Assembly (NCBI GenBank): GCA_911728435.2
Contig: OU452203.1
Location: 126,501 to 190,500 of the forward strand
DNA from: Apoderus coryli
Taxonomy: Eukaryota; Arthropoda; Insecta; Coleoptera; Attelabidae
Direction: 5' to 3'
DNA length: 64,000 nt
Of this stretch, positions 1-12,330 are shown in pieces; the first letter of the stretch is position 1, and each line of letters starts with the position of its first letter. The position numbers and the translations under genes are program-made. Under the pieces are notes generated by a model. That model had not been told where the DNA came from and ran no database searches. It saw nothing but the letters and a program-made list of their open reading frames with translations.

Positions 1-182
1 CACCAGAGCTGTCAAAAGAACTAATAAAAAATACGAAAAATAACAAAATACAAATATCATTCAAAAGACAACAATGCACATAATAGTCGGTACCAAGCCA
101 AATAGGTAGTAGGTAAATATAGATTTATTTTGTTTCGAGCTTGGGCTTGGCACCGACTTATTGTAATCCAAAACTACCCACC

Positions 183-360
183 AAACGGATACATTTAATT
201 TTACGCAGACATCTAGTGTGAGCAGGCAATATGCCCGGTGAGAGAAAGTTGATAGACGATGGCCGGACGAGAAGTAACAACTGATTATATCCTATTGCCA
301 ACACAAGATATTCCCTGACGGGAAGCTTTATTAATGAATGGCTTGTTACATACATACATG
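183..360. repeat. Dispersed repeat fragment, family shared with 49194-49446
   Basis: This stretch shares long blocks with 49194-49446, including the words for 'gcaatatgcc', 'cgatggccggac' and 'ctattgccaacac' in the same order and orientation. It runs directly into the foldback at 370-649. In both copies the next sequence is the same 'aagttatgttggaaatt' block, so the two parts may belong to one larger element. No coding potential was recognised. Confidence 0.6.
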
Positions 361-369
361 ACTTTTTAA

Positions 370-649
370 GTTATGTTGGAAATTTGTTTCACACTACCAC
401 ACTTTCATCAGGCGGGCAGTTTCGTTGATCCACAACCCAGTGTGACCGAAATTTCCAACATTTACAAAGAGCTTACACTACCTGTAATTATGATATGTCA
501 TTCATCTCTCATGCTAGTATAAGCTCTTCGTAAATGTTGAATATTTGGGTCACACTGCCTGCCGATCACCACTGATGAATTGTGAATCAACGAAACTGCC
601 CGTCTGGTGAAAGCATGGTAGTGTGAAACAAATTTCCAACATAACTTAT
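370..649. repeat. Foldback MITE-like palindrome, about 280 bp
   Basis: The left arm starts with 'aagttatgttggaaattt' and includes 'tttcgttgatccac'. The right arm carries the reverse complement, 'aaatttccaacataactt', with the same internal order reversed. The arms are about 115-130 bp with mismatches and a short loop near 485-517. A single arm reappears near 49378-49446. No ORF is present, so this is a non-autonomous hairpin element or a pair of inverted repeat fragments. Confidence 0.7.
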
Positions 650-699
650 TGTCTTGTTACATTATGTAGCAAGCAATTCATTACTATTAATCATGTTTA

Positions 700-1860
700 T
701 TTAAAGTATATTTTAGAGGCGGCTATAAAAATTCTTATAGAATGCGGATTAAAAATGGTTGCTATTATATGCGATCAATGAAAAACCAATCAGCCTTAAA
801 AACTTGGGTGTATCAGTGGAAAAGCCATGTTTTCATGTTAACTCTTCAAAAATATATTGTACAAAGAGCATATCAATGGATTTAAATTACATATTATACA
901 TGTTATACAAGTTCAAATAAAAGATGTTTGCTATTGTGGGGGAAAAACAATGGTGGCACCCATTGGCGAGTTTGTCAACCGTTTCAAGGTTATCTCAAGG
1001 TCAACTCGTTTTTTTCTTAATGGAAACATATATTTTTCATTACCGAATAACATAAAAAACATATAAATTTTGTTAATAAATTTTTTTGACTCCGATAATA
1101 ATTTCGATATTTCTCAAAGATCTGTGGTGAAATTATTAAAAACAGAATAGGTATAAAGTTATTGGAGAATCTAGAAGAATATTACCTGTCATGTCAGTAA
1201 AAGTAAGAAATTCATTTGAAAGGAGACTCCAATTGTGCGCAAATATCAACGGACAACATTTTCAACATATGTTGGACTAGTTTTTAATATTAGGTTGTTG
1301 GATTCCATTTTCTTTCTAATGGTTTTTTGAATTAAATTTTTATTTGTTCGTATTTTATTTTACAAGTATTTTCAATTGACAGCTACAATGTTTTCCATGG
1401 CAAGTCTTATAAAAATTTAGTTTTAATGAACTGTAAACGAAGAACATGATTGTTTTATAAAACAGTTTTCCTCAATTATTTTCCAATGTAACCCTATAAA
1501 AATTTAAGATCGTCGTATCCAGAAATAAATTGTCTACCTAAAAATGAAAAGAAAAATATACCATGTCATTTAAAAAAACAAAGTTGGTTGCCATAGCAAC
1601 AAAGCTGTTAACGCTATAAAAAATAAAACATCAGGAGGTTGTGCCAGAAATTATACCCAATAACTTTTCTTTAAACATTTTTTCAAAATAACGATTATTT
1701 TCGGATATACAGGGGTTTCCACACTTTATACTCCGAGTTCGAATCGGAAACTGCATCAGACACAGCAAATTACGTGGAATTTATCAATAATTTATTTGAT
1801 ACCCTAAATAGTAAAGAATTATATAGCAAAAATCCTTTCGTATGTTCTATTCCCTGTAAA
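700..1860 (+). pseudogene. Relic of P-element/THAP9-like transposase
   Basis: Two islands on the plus strand match the intact transposase at 3691-6233. Near 722-790 the translation reads like GLK-VAIICDQ, followed by a region resembling the SALK-LGV segment. Near 1756-1850 it reads TANYVEFINNLFDTLNSKE, almost the same as TADFIQFVNNLFDTLNSKE in the intact copy. Between the islands are stops, frameshifts and foreign repeat DNA (1386-1740). The piece is a dead diverged copy, not expressed as protein. Confidence 0.72.
1386..1740. repeat. End fragment of the DUF4817-associated transposon family
   Basis: The sequence from 'ctacaatgttttccatgg' to 'ccacactttatactc' is the inverted counterpart of 53570-53925, with the same run of landmarks (ttttataaaacagtttt, gttgccatagcaac, acaggggtttccacac). 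A shorter third copy lies at 56455-56560. It interrupts the P-like relic, so it inserted after or during decay of that copy. Confidence 0.65.
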
Positions 1861-1999
1861 TTTTTTCCTTATAAAAGTAATATCATTTTATGGGTCTAAA
1901 GTGAACACTTTTGCAGAAAGTTGCCTCTAAATAAAACTCGGCAAGTAACGGTTCCTACTTTAAGCTGTGTGTACCTTATTATTATTATTATTAGGCACC

Positions 2000-2152
2000 G
2001 TCATGGGTTCGAGTCCCAGTTCTGCCAATATTTTGTTTTCTAATTTTTTAATAAAGTAGTTAGTTTGTTACATTAGTTTATTGGAAATAATTAATATAAT
2101 ACAATTATAATAATAATAATTATTAAAATTCTGTTTCGTTACGCAGGTCATG
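2000..2152 (+). repeat. tRNA-derived SINE fragment (B-box half plus tail)
   Basis: Positions 1996-2030 hold a tRNA-like 3' half: 'gggttcgagtccc' is a good RNA polymerase III B box, followed by 'agttctgcca'. No matching A box or acceptor 5' half was found, so this is not a functional tRNA gene. The adjoining tail (ttaataaagtagttagtttg ... ctgtttcgttacgc) recurs at 3410-3490, as expected of a dispersed SINE or SINE/LINE tail family. Confidence 0.5.
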
Positions 2153-3404
2153 CCTATATTTTTGATTACATTATATCTTGTCGAGAAAGTTTTGGGGCGA
2201 CACAACTGATTTTTTTGAATATTTCCCTCATGTGTAAAAAATCCTATGAGAGCAGTGCAATTATCGATTGATTACAGCGGTAACTGCACTGTAGAAACCG
2301 AAAGAGCACTGCGATAATTGCATCAAAGATTAATCTTTGATTGCATTGTTTACGTATCCACGGTAATCTCATTGTGAATCCATGATAATTAATAATAAAA
2401 TCAGTTTGACAAGTAAAGTCAAAAAATATTTTTAAACATGTCTCGATTCGGATGTGATTCATTGGGAATTATAGAAAATAAAGTGATGGAAAGCGAACCA
2501 AAGAACACCAAACACAACAGACAATACGTGTGGCGACAGTATTCGGGAAATATTCCCCCGAATTACACTCGTGCATCAAAATAACCAGATAATTTTGCAT
2601 TCGAGCGTGTTGTCTTGGAAAAACTACATTCAAACGCTGTCATGTAAAATTATCGGTAATTTTGATGCACTTGTGCAATTACTTCGAAAATCTACTAAAA
2701 AAAATGGAAGATGGAATCAATTTTGTGTTTGTATGAGGATTAAGAAAAATTGGGCTACAAATTTTAATGACTTAACCAATATCCAATCGAAAATAAGTTT
2801 ACATATATTATATATATTAGAGATGGATACAATGGTAATCCAACTACTATACATTTCAGATCACCATTTCGAATATCTTGAAGAGTAGCAAATCTTTTAA
2901 AACCACTATCATCTTCCAATTGTGAAGCAGCAATGACCTCATAACACTCAGATCAATTATTGCAACCTCAAATTCAACTCCTACTGCAGTAGTAGTTTTA
3001 GTGCGAAACATTTAGAGATTCAACCTCATTCTTTTAAGATTACTTTGTAAGACTGCGTGCTGACAATTATTTTGCAGGCTATAAGTATAGCCAAAATATT
3101 ATAAGAAAAATTTTTCAGTAAGAATAATTTATTGGATAACACAGATAGTTTAAATAATAAACGACAAATTTTTATTTCACATAGGACAGATAGGGTGATT
3201 ACTGGTCGTTGGTACATTAGAAGTTTTGGAAAAAATTGTTTTCAAAATGTTAGTTAGTCATCTAATTATCAGTCTATAAAATATTGTTATAATTGTGCGA
3301 CGTCCGGTAATACCGGAAGTTGATACCAATTTTATCTATATTATTATATTTTTAGATTCCCCATACATTTTGGAGTGTTTTGTTTTGACACTTGCCTAGA
3401 CCTA

Positions 3405-3495
3405 TTTTTTTAATTTCTAATTTTTGAATAAAGTAGTTAGTTTGTTAGGTTAGTTTATTGGAATAAATTAAATTTCTGTTTCGTTACGCGGGTCA
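3405..3495 (+). repeat. Second copy of the SINE-like tail
   Basis: This copy matches the tail of the repeat at 2036-2152 (tagttagtttgtta, gtttattggaa, ctgtttcgttacgc) but lacks the tRNA-like B-box half. It is a 5'-truncated member of the same family. Confidence 0.5.
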
Positions 3496-3690
3496 TATAT
3501 TTTAGAAATACTTTCCCTGGGTCCGGGAAGTAACCAATAATTTCCATCGGAAAGTTCAAAATACATATTACTCTAAATTGAAAAAAACACAAAGACTCGT
3601 TTGTAAATATTTAGAGAATGCTAAATATCATTAAAAGATGTATTGATCGTTAAAGACAAAAAATGAATTTAAAAACAAAATGCAGAAATA

Positions 3691-6233
3691 TTACAAATTT
3701 TGTAGAATATCTACCTTTCGTTTTCTTCTAATAGTTTTTTTTGAAAAAGATGTTCTCCATATACATTCCTTATATATTTTTGTCCGAATCATTAAATCAA
3801 TAAAATATGCGGTATGATGTTCACATGCTGGGGGAAATATCGCAATAAAATTTCTTAAAATTTTTTCTTTTATATATTGAGAAAGATTATTTCTGTGTGG
3901 ACTATTATTTAAAACTTTATGTATGTAAACTAAACATTTTTTCACAAAAACTACTAACCGAGGGACTGGTTTTTTCAAGCCAGTTGACACATTACGATAT
4001 GTCTTGTTTAAAATTAATAATTGATTTTTATCCCCAAGTATGTTTGACGCATCAATTAGGTGAGTTGCACAATTTGTGCAATTATTAAATTTATTTAATG
4101 TTTTATTGATTAAATAGCCTGCAAAGTAAGTGTCAGAACAATCCTGTAAAGTAACTTTTGTTCTTTTTGGTACTTCAGAGCCACAACTCACTGAAATACT
4201 AGAAGGTGCCGGTGATGATGTATCTGGCATAGTACGGACTTCAACTTGTGCAAGCTGAAACGGAGCCATCACATCAGATGACGGACATATACGAGTAGTA
4301 CTTTCTTCATCGTCTTCACAATTCGATGAAATATTTGTAGGTTTTAAAAGATTTACCTTAAGCGATAAACGAAATGTAGTTCGAAACGTTCTTACTGTGG
4401 GATTAGGATTATAACCACCACGTTGCCTAAATGAAGAGAATTTATTTTCTATTGGATCTTGGTTTAATCTATTGGTCAATAAGTAGTGAAACCCAAATTT
4501 TTTATTTTCTTCATAAATCCCAAGAACTGCTTTTAAAGATTGTATCATCCCATCGAAGCAATCAGGTCTACCATACACTCCAACTTTGCCTTCTTTTGCT
4601 AACGTCAGCACTACTTCAATAGCGCCTTCCATAGTTTCTTGTATTATGGGTCTTTCATTATAAAGGGCAGAAGCATATGGGTTCTTCGCGAAGAGCTCTT
4701 TACTATTTAACGTGTCAAATAAATTATTAACAAATTGAATAAAATCTGCGGTATGCAATGCAGTCGGCGACACTAATTCATTAGTACTAACTGCAGTTCT
4801 TATAGCTGCGGCGACAGAATTGCTAAATACTTGAGTAGCCAATTTACAACTCATTTTTTGGAAATTATCTGGGTTAAGATGGGCTTCACTAATTTTAATC
4901 ATACTTCTGCTTGAAGTACTATTTTGGTCAATCCTATATGCGTTTCTTATGTCATCAAAATTTACTAAATTGTTTTTAAACAAATACCTGTTATGCAGAA
5001 AATTATTTCTAAAATTTTTTATCAAATGTAAAGCATCGTATATTGAAAATATTTTTGATTGGCCAATATAAAAAAACGGCTTATCTCTGGTCACCCCTAG
5101 AGCTTTCATTGCGGATTGGTTGTTTTTGCCTTGATCGCAAACGACGGCTACAACTTTTAGGCCAATATCTAAAAGAATTGTTAACGCATTTTCTAAATTA
5201 GGCCTAAGATCTTTGCCCGACATTGCCGTTGCAGAAACAAAATATGCTAGCGGATATTTCCAATTTTTGTATATTCCTCGTAACAAAAAAAGCATTGTTT
5301 GACTACCAAACATGTTTTTCCTTGTGTTTCCACCGTGGTCATGAAAACCTTCGATTTTATCATATTTTGCCGAATATTGAAGGTATTTTTTTATAGAAAT
5401 TTCGTCAAAAATTAGAGTGCAATATTTTTCATTTTCTTCCATGGTAGATACTTTTCGTTTAAGTTCTTCAATAATACCCTCATTAAAACCAGCTAGGCAC
5501 GGAATGTCACTAATCCAGGCTCGAATAGTGGACACACTGGGCATAGAGATTTTTAAATTGTTTCGCCAATATTTATAGGCGCTTGGGGATTTATAATAGG
5601 ACAAAAGACTCAAGTCCTTTTCAGTTTCTGTCCAGGGACGACCAGGTTTGTGGTGTATCTGCATATTAACAAGTGCTTCGGCATATTTTGATTTGAGACT
5701 AAACATATCAACACTTGTTTTTCTTTCACGCATTTTGCTTTGCATGCGTAACTGTTGCCTCAGTTTTGCAATCGTCAAATTTTTCTTACGCAATTGACGT
5801 TTTTGTATGGAAAGAAGATTTTTAAATTGTGATACAGAGGAATTTGTCGAAATTTTCGGAAAAAGAACACGTCGTCGTCGTAACATTTTAGTTCTTGGAG
5901 ATGGTGTAGGCATATCTGAAATGGCTTCCAAGTATGTGTTCCGTTGTGGCGACATGTGTGTTGTTTGGTTTGAACTACTTAGCTCAACAGCTACCATTGA
6001 AGAATCACGTGGCGAATTATTTATTTTTGAATTACTATATGTCTTCAATGGTGGGACAACTACTAAAGATTCAGTCAAGTCTAGTGTCTCTTTATAGTTT
6101 TGCGGAACCGCGAAGTAATTAAGTCTATTTCTTTTTTGCGGATTTACAAAATCGTTTTCGACAAAATGTACACTGCACACGCGTTTTCTTTCGTATAGTT
6201 TTTCAGGCGATAAATGTAGAAGCTCCGCGTCTC
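3691..6233 (-). CDS. THAP-type P-element-like transposase (THAP9-like)
   Basis: The ORF is open for about 850 codons. The N-terminal part keeps the second half of a THAP zinc finger (CSVHF, then LNYFAVP). A helical and basic region follows, then an RNase H-like P-transposase core. Candidate catalytic acids are in FDEISIK, VCDQGKNN and QDPIENKFSSFR, with DALHLIKNFRNNF between them. It would bind element ends and catalyse cut-and-paste transposition in the nucleus. The open frame runs to 6267, but 'gttatttag' at 6234-6242 is a good splice acceptor, so I place the exon start at 6233. The first exon, with the two N-terminal THAP cysteines, was not found. The core has no stops, unlike the relic at 700-1860. 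It could be a recent transposon copy or a domesticated gene. Confidence 0.85.
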
Positions 6234-6410
6234 CTAAATAACAAAAGAACACATTAGCATATTTCATAGCTTAATGCTTTCACCTATGTATAAATCAACA
6301 CGACCAATTAATGAAAAAAAAATAATATATTATTTACATAAGTACTTAGTAAGTTTAAGATAGTATTCTGATAAAACTAGTACATCTTTTTACAAAGTTT
6401 TATTTTTAGA

Positions 6411-6705
6411 AATATCAAAGATCGAGAGCGTTATTAAAAAATTTATTGTTATGGGGATTTTTGCACACCCTGTAATTTTGGTATAGGGTTAACTTACGCG
6501 ATTATGTTATTAGTCTTTAATATACCAAACTTCTAAGTAGATTCAATTAAAATTTCCGTTTTGATGCCTTAATAAACAAAACAAACAATGTGTAAACCTA
6601 TGAAATTTTTTTTTTAACCTATATACTTAGATTTATATCATTTTAAAAACTAACCTCATTACATTAAATCTTTCTATAACGCTCTCGATATTTGATATTT
6701 CTAGA
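6411..6705. repeat. Foldback repeat upstream of the P-like transposase
   Basis: 'agaaatatcaaagatcgaga' and 'gcgttat' at the left are mirrored by 'ataacgctctcgatatttga' and 'tatttcta' at the right, about 295 bp apart. It may be a MITE or part of the transposon's end. No matching partner was identified on the 3' side of the transposase. Confidence 0.5.
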
Positions 6706-6734
6706 TATACAGCTATTAAGCGTTATATAATATA

Positions 6735-7060
6735 CAGGGTGGCCCATTAGTGTGTGGGCGGAAGATAGCTAGCTCAATCTATAAGCGATAGACAAAAAAA
6801 TCCTTTACAAAATTTTAGGACCTGAAGAGATCTACAACCAAAAATGTTTTTAATTACATAGGGTAGTTCACAAACGCGCAGCGGACCAAACCTGCTTTTT
6901 CTTGATGCGACACTCTGTATATTTTAACATATATAAATGCCGCTCTAAAGGACAAGAAAAATGACATACGGGTTGCCTAGGTGCAGTAGTTTTTGAAATA
7001 TTTGTAAATAAGGGTTAATTTTGACATAAATTTAAGGCGTTGACTAACTACAGAAACAAA
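6735..7060. repeat. Possible Tc1/mariner-type end relic
   Basis: The phrase 'tacagggtggcccattag' looks like the terminal repeats of many insect Tc1/mariner-like and DUF4817-linked elements. The next 300 bp is non-coding. No opposite terminus was identified, so this is a weak call from terminal style only. Confidence 0.3.
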
Positions 7061-7382
7061 AAAAAATAATTTTTCGAGAGGGGTCCAAAAAGTGTTTAAA
7101 TCGATCTTGTATATCGAAAACTACATGTGTTACACAAAATATGGTTATGATATGATGTTCCATGTCTAATTTGTCCAAAAAGTCAGTTTTTCTGTTAAAA
7201 GGCCGAGAACCTGTGAAGTGAGCTTACCTCTTACGCCCACGTATTAACCCATTAATTCCCAAGCTTGGAAAATCAAACAATTTCGGTGATTTTAGTTTAT
7301 TTTATTATTAAACCTATGTCCAAATAACTGTTTATCAGGTTAAAAAAAAATACAAGTTTTTAGTTTTCTTACAAAAAAATGT

Positions 7383-7400
7383 TGCGTATACGCAACATTG
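7383..7400. repeat. piggyBac subterminal palindrome, left
   Basis: TGTTGCGTATACGCAACA is a perfect 18-bp palindrome about 140 bp inside the left terminus. A nearly identical palindrome lies at 8421-8438. Paired internal motifs of this kind are commonly transposase binding sites in piggyBac elements; the function here is inferred. Confidence 0.55.
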
Positions 7401-7505
7401 GGATTTACGGTAAACAAATACTACTACTACTTAGTGTGAAATATTTCAAAACAGTTTGTGTGAAGATGCACCTTAAATTTAGCACACATGTATATTGTGT
7501 TGTTT

Positions 7506-8105
7506 TTACACTGTCAGCATCTTCTTCTTGCTTTGTTGTCTTTTGACCAATAGAGTTTTGTAGCTGGTAACCGTATGGTATCCCGAAAAAATGAGTATGC
7601 CGAAAAATCGCTTTAGGCTTGTTTTATCAATATCAAATGAATGCCTATTATTGTCGTGAGCATATTTTCTTCTACGAGTATAATATATTATTTTTTCCCA
7701 AACTTCGTCACTGAAGTACAAGGAAAAAACTTCAAAAGGGCTTTTTCCACAAACTCTGTTTTCAATTTGTTCCAAGATATTATTTTCTTCATTATGTGGT
7801 CCTGTTGTATATATTGGGGTCTCTTTTCTCCACTTCGGTAGAGTTTTCTTCGACTTCATTTTTATATTTTTTGCACATAGTTTTGCTTTTTTTGAATTTG
7901 ACGGTAAAGATTCATCATCTAAGGCTTCAGAAGTATCAGGCAAATTTGCGTGTATTTCGTAGGTCCCCGCAACATCTGATAAATCTTCAACGTTTTCACA
8001 TATATTTTCGTCAAGCTCCTCTTCGTCTGTAAGTGCATCTACGGGTGGCGGAATATATACTGCATCCACGGTATCAGTCTGCAGTAAATCCTCATCCTCC
8101 TCCAA
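7506..8105 (-). pseudogene. piggyBac transposase, N-terminal fragment
   Basis: The 199-residue ORF starts with an acidic stretch, then a basic linker, then the beginning of the DDE_Tnp_1_7-type domain: SPFEVFSLYFSDEVWEKI, followed by KRFFGILIFSGYH. This is the usual start of the conserved piggyBac core. The frame then runs into a basic tail (RQQSKKK) and stops before any catalytic aspartate, and the C-terminal cysteine-rich domain is also missing. It sits inside TTAA-flanked piggyBac ends. The start at 8105 is the first methionine of the acidic region. The product could at most be a DNA-binding or dominant-negative fragment. Confidence 0.8.
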
Positions 8106-8420
8106 TATAGCTAAAAGCTCAGCAGATAACTAAGGCATTCTGTTTTTCCAAGACATCATTATAACCAAACAAATTATTTAAAAAAAAATTAACAAACAGA
8201 ACCATAATTATCACTTACTTCAAGTCAATATTTTCCAGAGCTTCACTTTATATTTTATATATAATATAATTTTAAATCACAATAATTATAACTTAGTATC
8301 TTTGTTGACACTCACTAAGAAGAATCACACACAAATTATATAAGAAACAAAATAAATGCTACCTAATTGTGGGTCAGCGAAGGGCGCGACATTATGGCGC
8401 CTTCTTACCGGAATTCCCAA

Positions 8421-8438
8421 CGTTGCGTATACGCAACA
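8421..8438. repeat. piggyBac subterminal palindrome, right
   Basis: CGTTGCGTATACGCAACA repeats the left palindrome at 7383-7400 with one base changed at its outer end. It is about 355 bp from the right TTAA. A further degenerate half site (tttacgcaacgttgggg) abuts the terminal repeat. Confidence 0.55.
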
Positions 8439-9710
8439 TTAGGAAAAATGATCCGATATGCAAAAACTATACATGTTTTGTAAAATATCATATAACGCCC
8501 TTTTTACTAAAGATCATGGGAATCTAAATCCATAATTTGAAATATCTCATCCGTTTCTGTGTCAGACAAATAGATTGACGAATATATGAAATGATAAATC
8601 TCAAAATGTTGCGAGTTCATAAATTCGCACAAAATAAATATCTTAACTCTGTCGACATATTTCTTAAAACGTAAAGTCTTTGTTGTATTTTGAAAAAATT
8701 GTAGCAACAAAAAAGTATTTTTTTTACTGGCACATTGGAAAAAAAAATTTAAAAAATGTTTCGTTTACGCAACGTTGGGGATTAATGGGTTAAGTACTAA
8801 GTGTCAGTTATCAGTTATAATTTTTTATTTTCCAAGAAAGCGAAACGAGATATTTAAAACGGCATTGCGCCGCCCTCATGTATACCTCCGGGGGCGGCAT
8901 CGAAAATCGCTACACGTCACAAACTTGTAAATGCTTAGAACTACCCCTATGTCAAATTTCTATTTTCTATCTTTTTTGTTTGATACCCAAAGCCCTATTC
9001 CTACCGAACTTATTATTTACCCGAAGAAACATTAAAAAGAAGTAAAATTTAAGTACCTAAACCTATAAAGTGGAACTTATACCTGAATTTATAACCCATT
9101 TTCTGCATCGATCTTCTTCTTTAGGAAATCGAAAGAAATGTACCTCTCGATTGTTTCTGTAACTGTTGTTACAATTTCGAAAAGCACATTGGTTACGACT
9201 TAATTTCGAATTGTTTCTTTCCATTTTCACAAAACACAAAAATTATTTAGTCACTAACTAGGAAGTTTCTCAAATAAAAAAAAAACACAACACAAAATAA
9301 TATAATTAGTCTAAAATTAGAAAAACACAAAATAAGTTAAAAAATATTCACAAAAAAAATAACTACGCAGCCAAAGATTAAATTTAATTTAATATATTAG
9401 GTAATTCTCTTCAAAACAAAATCAGTAGGTATGAAAACAACCATAATATGTATACCTAATATAATATAGGTAGCACTGATAATTTTTTTATTATAGGTAT
9501 TATAAGATCTACAACAATCTTGTTACATCTTTGCCACATTGTCTACGTGAAATATTTAAAATATATGTAATAAATTGAAAAAGTATCTAGTCAATTCTTA
9601 AGTGGAGTTATAATTTTGACAAAGAATAATGTACATTAATACCTACTTGATTTCGGTATTGGTATAAAAGTCTAATATCCACGAAATAAATTTAATATAC
9701 CTAATAATCA

Positions 9711-9945
9711 TTAATCCATGCCATACAACATGTTTCAAGACTAGACCAGTCCCATAAACAGTGGCGAGCAATAATTAAATCAAAAGCTTTTAGCTTTTAG
9801 ATATTTAGATTTTTTTATATACATCAACAAATTATTACAATGGAGCCAGAAGTATGTTTCTATCTAAAAGCTTTTCATTTAATGATTGTTCGCCACTGAT
9901 CATGGGACTGGTCTAGTCTTGAAACATGTATGACATGGATTAAAT
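9711..9945. repeat. Foldback MITE, about 235 bp
   Basis: Near-perfect inverted arms: 'ttaatccatgccatac', 'catgtttcaagactagacca' and 'gtcccat' at the left are mirrored as 'atgggac', 'tggtctagtcttgaaacatg' and 'catggattaa' at the right. The arms extend inward through 'cagtggcgagcaat'. The loop is AT-rich and non-coding. A palindrome this complete suggests recent origin or an element replicated as a hairpin. Confidence 0.75.
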
Positions 9946-10352
9946 ATTATTATATTAAATTTAATTCATAGAGATAAGGCTTTTATTTCAATACTGTACT
10001 TGTAATAAATCACCCTGTGTGTTTCTTTTACCGACGAATCGGCAACAGCACGACACACACCACATTCGCTTGTTTTTTTTTCTACCCTCCCTACGTATCC
10101 CCTCCAGATTAATACAGAATTTCATCAATCTCTCTCTCTGACAATACAGCATTGTCGGTGCATAACTGTTGCAAATGATGTAAATAATTGTTATACGTTG
10201 CGTTTTGTTTCTGATATTAATAAACTACAAAACGGTTTCTGGCTGTGACAATACTGCTCTATGCTTTACACGCTAGTCTACGCCACGTAGTGGCTGGCAT
10301 ACTTAGAGATGTTCTCATTTTAATGCATTGGGCTGACTATCTATTGTGTAGA
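9946..10352. other. Non-coding stretch, no gene seen
   Basis: Apart from a run of 'ctctctctctg' near 10131 there is no recognisable feature. It leads into the 3' end of the Penelope-like element. Confidence 0.5.
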
Positions 10353-12328
10353 TTAATCTTTGCTGTCATCATGGGTGTTATTATTAACAGTAAATAAATA
10401 TGAATATATATTACTGATTTCATTCGAGTCTTTCTTTTTGTTTAACGCATTTTCGGTATTAGACGTTTCAAACATTTCAATGAAAAGTCTTTTATTTTGA
10501 TTTTGTTCACAGGCAAGGATTTTTACATTATTTAAGTCTGGAAAATGATTTGTATTGATACAATGTTCAGCCAATGCACAAGTTTTTTTGTTAAGTCGAA
10601 TATCACTTTTATGTTGGGTAATTCCATCTTTAAAAACTCGGGAAGTTTGTCCGATATATACTTGGTTACAGTCTGAACATGGTATATTATAAACTACGTT
10701 AGATTTTTTTAAACTGGAGTCTTGATCTTTAGTTTTTGTATATAAATTGTTAATCGTTTTTGATGACTTGCTGACAATTTTTAAATTTGGAATATCTTTT
10801 TTTATAATTTTAGTTATTTTTGGGGTTATAAATTTTATATTTGGAAAAGAAATATAAGAAATTTCGTTATTAATGTTAGAATTATGCTTGTTCTAATTTG
10901 AACATTTGTATTCTGATTTTCTGGTGTATTATATAATAATTTTTGTAGTTGTTTTCGTGGATATGAATTATCGAGTAGAATATTAAACAATTTTTTGTAG
11001 TTCTCTTCTTTGAATTGAGGATGACAAATTTTGTTAATTCTGTTTTTTAACCCTAATACCAAATTTATTTTCATTTTTTGTGTGTGGTATGAATAATAAT
11101 ATATGTATCTACCTGTATGAGTAGGTTTCCTATACCAATCTAAAATGATTTGGTTTTCTGGGTTTCTTAGTACTTTAGTATCTAAGAACGGTACAAATCT
11201 GTCTTTTTCTTCCTCAATTGTGAACTAAATTTTTTCGTGGTAACTATTAAAAATGTTTAATATTTCAGTATTATGATTAAAAGGTATTGCGCATATAATG
11301 TCGTCTACATATTTTTTTATAAAAGGTAGATTAAAAGAAAGTTGAGGAATACAAATATTGAACCCATTGGAGTACCAAAAATTTGTTTGTAATAAATATT
11401 GTTAAATTGACAGTAAGTTGAATCAAAAACAAAATTGACAATCTTAAGAAATTCTGTTTTTGGAATGTTTGTATTTTGTTTAATGTTATTCCATCTTTTT
11501 GAAATACTATTGATTACTAATTGTTGTGGTATATTTGTAAAGAGTGAGACTACATCTAAACTAATAAGAACGTAATTTTCAGGTAGTAGTGTATCTTTTA
11601 TAAAATGAGCAAAATCAAAAGAATCTTTTGTGAAATAGATATTGTTAGGATCATAAGAAATTGTTAATATATCTGTTATTAATTGAGTAAGTTTACTATT
11701 TGGAGCATTTATGGATGAAATAATTGGTCTTAGTGATAGTGTTGGTTTATGAATTTTCGGTAAACCATAAAATTTTGGAGATGTTTGATTATAAATTGTT
11801 AATTTTTTTGCTGTATTGTTATCAATGTACTTTTTTGTTTTTAGATTTGAAACAATTTTATTTGCTTTTTGTAGAAGTTGGATCTGTTCTTAATATTTTA
11901 TAATAGTTTTCATTCGATAAATGCTCGTTAGCCATTGTGTTGTACATATCTTTTGTCATAATAACAGTAACATTTCCCTTGTCAGCCCTTGTGATAATTA
12001 GGTCTGGATGATTTATTAAAAATTTTTTGGTTTTTTGGAACATAACATCAATATAGTTGTATTTAATAGGTGTTTTATAAAAATTGGTAATGATATTTGT
12101 GAATTTGGCTCTATAAATATTTTTAAGTTTATTAGGAACATTTTGTATAAGATTTTCTATATTAGAAAGTAAATATTTTAAAGAGACGTCTTTTTTGTTA
12201 GGTTCTAATGTAAATTTATGTCCTAAAGCCAAAAAATTAATAATATCTTGTGGAATTTCAACGTTTGAAAGATTTTTTATCCAATTACTGTTAGTTTTTA
12301 TTTGTTTAGATTTTTGTATGTGTTTCAA
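10353..12328 (-). mobile_element. Penelope-like element (RT plus GIY-YIG), degenerate, minus strand
   Basis: Reading the minus strand in order: an N-terminal region (11858-12328) ending in ITRADKGNVTVIM; a reverse transcriptase with LPKIHKP, LRPIISSINAP, LISLDVVSLFTNIP, GTPMGS and the catalytic YVDD at 11301-11312; PFLDTKVL; and a GIY-YIG endonuclease near 10590-10700 (VVYNIPCSDC-QVYIGQTSR), ending with AEHCINTNHFPD. This order is diagnostic of Penelope-like retroelements. Frameshifts near 11860 and 10870 and at least one stop in the RT break the frame, so it is dead. It is joined head to head to a second copy at about 12330. Confidence 0.85.
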
Positions 12329-12330
12329 TG

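Larger units (their letters stand above)
7244..8793. mobile_element. Internally deleted piggyBac-type transposon, TTAA-flanked
   Basis: The element is bounded by TTAA at 7244-7247 and 8790-8793. Its ends read ccCATTAATtCCCAA and, inverted, TTGGGGATTAATGGG, so the terminal repeats are about 15 bp and begin with CCC as in piggyBac elements. Subterminal motifs containing TTGCGTATACGCAA lie near 7383 and 8423, with a related half site near 8757. At about 1.55 kb it is shorter than an autonomous element, and only the N-terminal part of the transposase remains (7506-8105). It could only move with a transposase supplied in trans. Confidence 0.85.

Noticed and set aside
1996..2030. Possible tRNA gene
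   Set aside because: Only the T-arm/B-box half is present. No acceptor 5' strand, D arm or anticodon arm could be folded, so it is listed as a SINE fragment.
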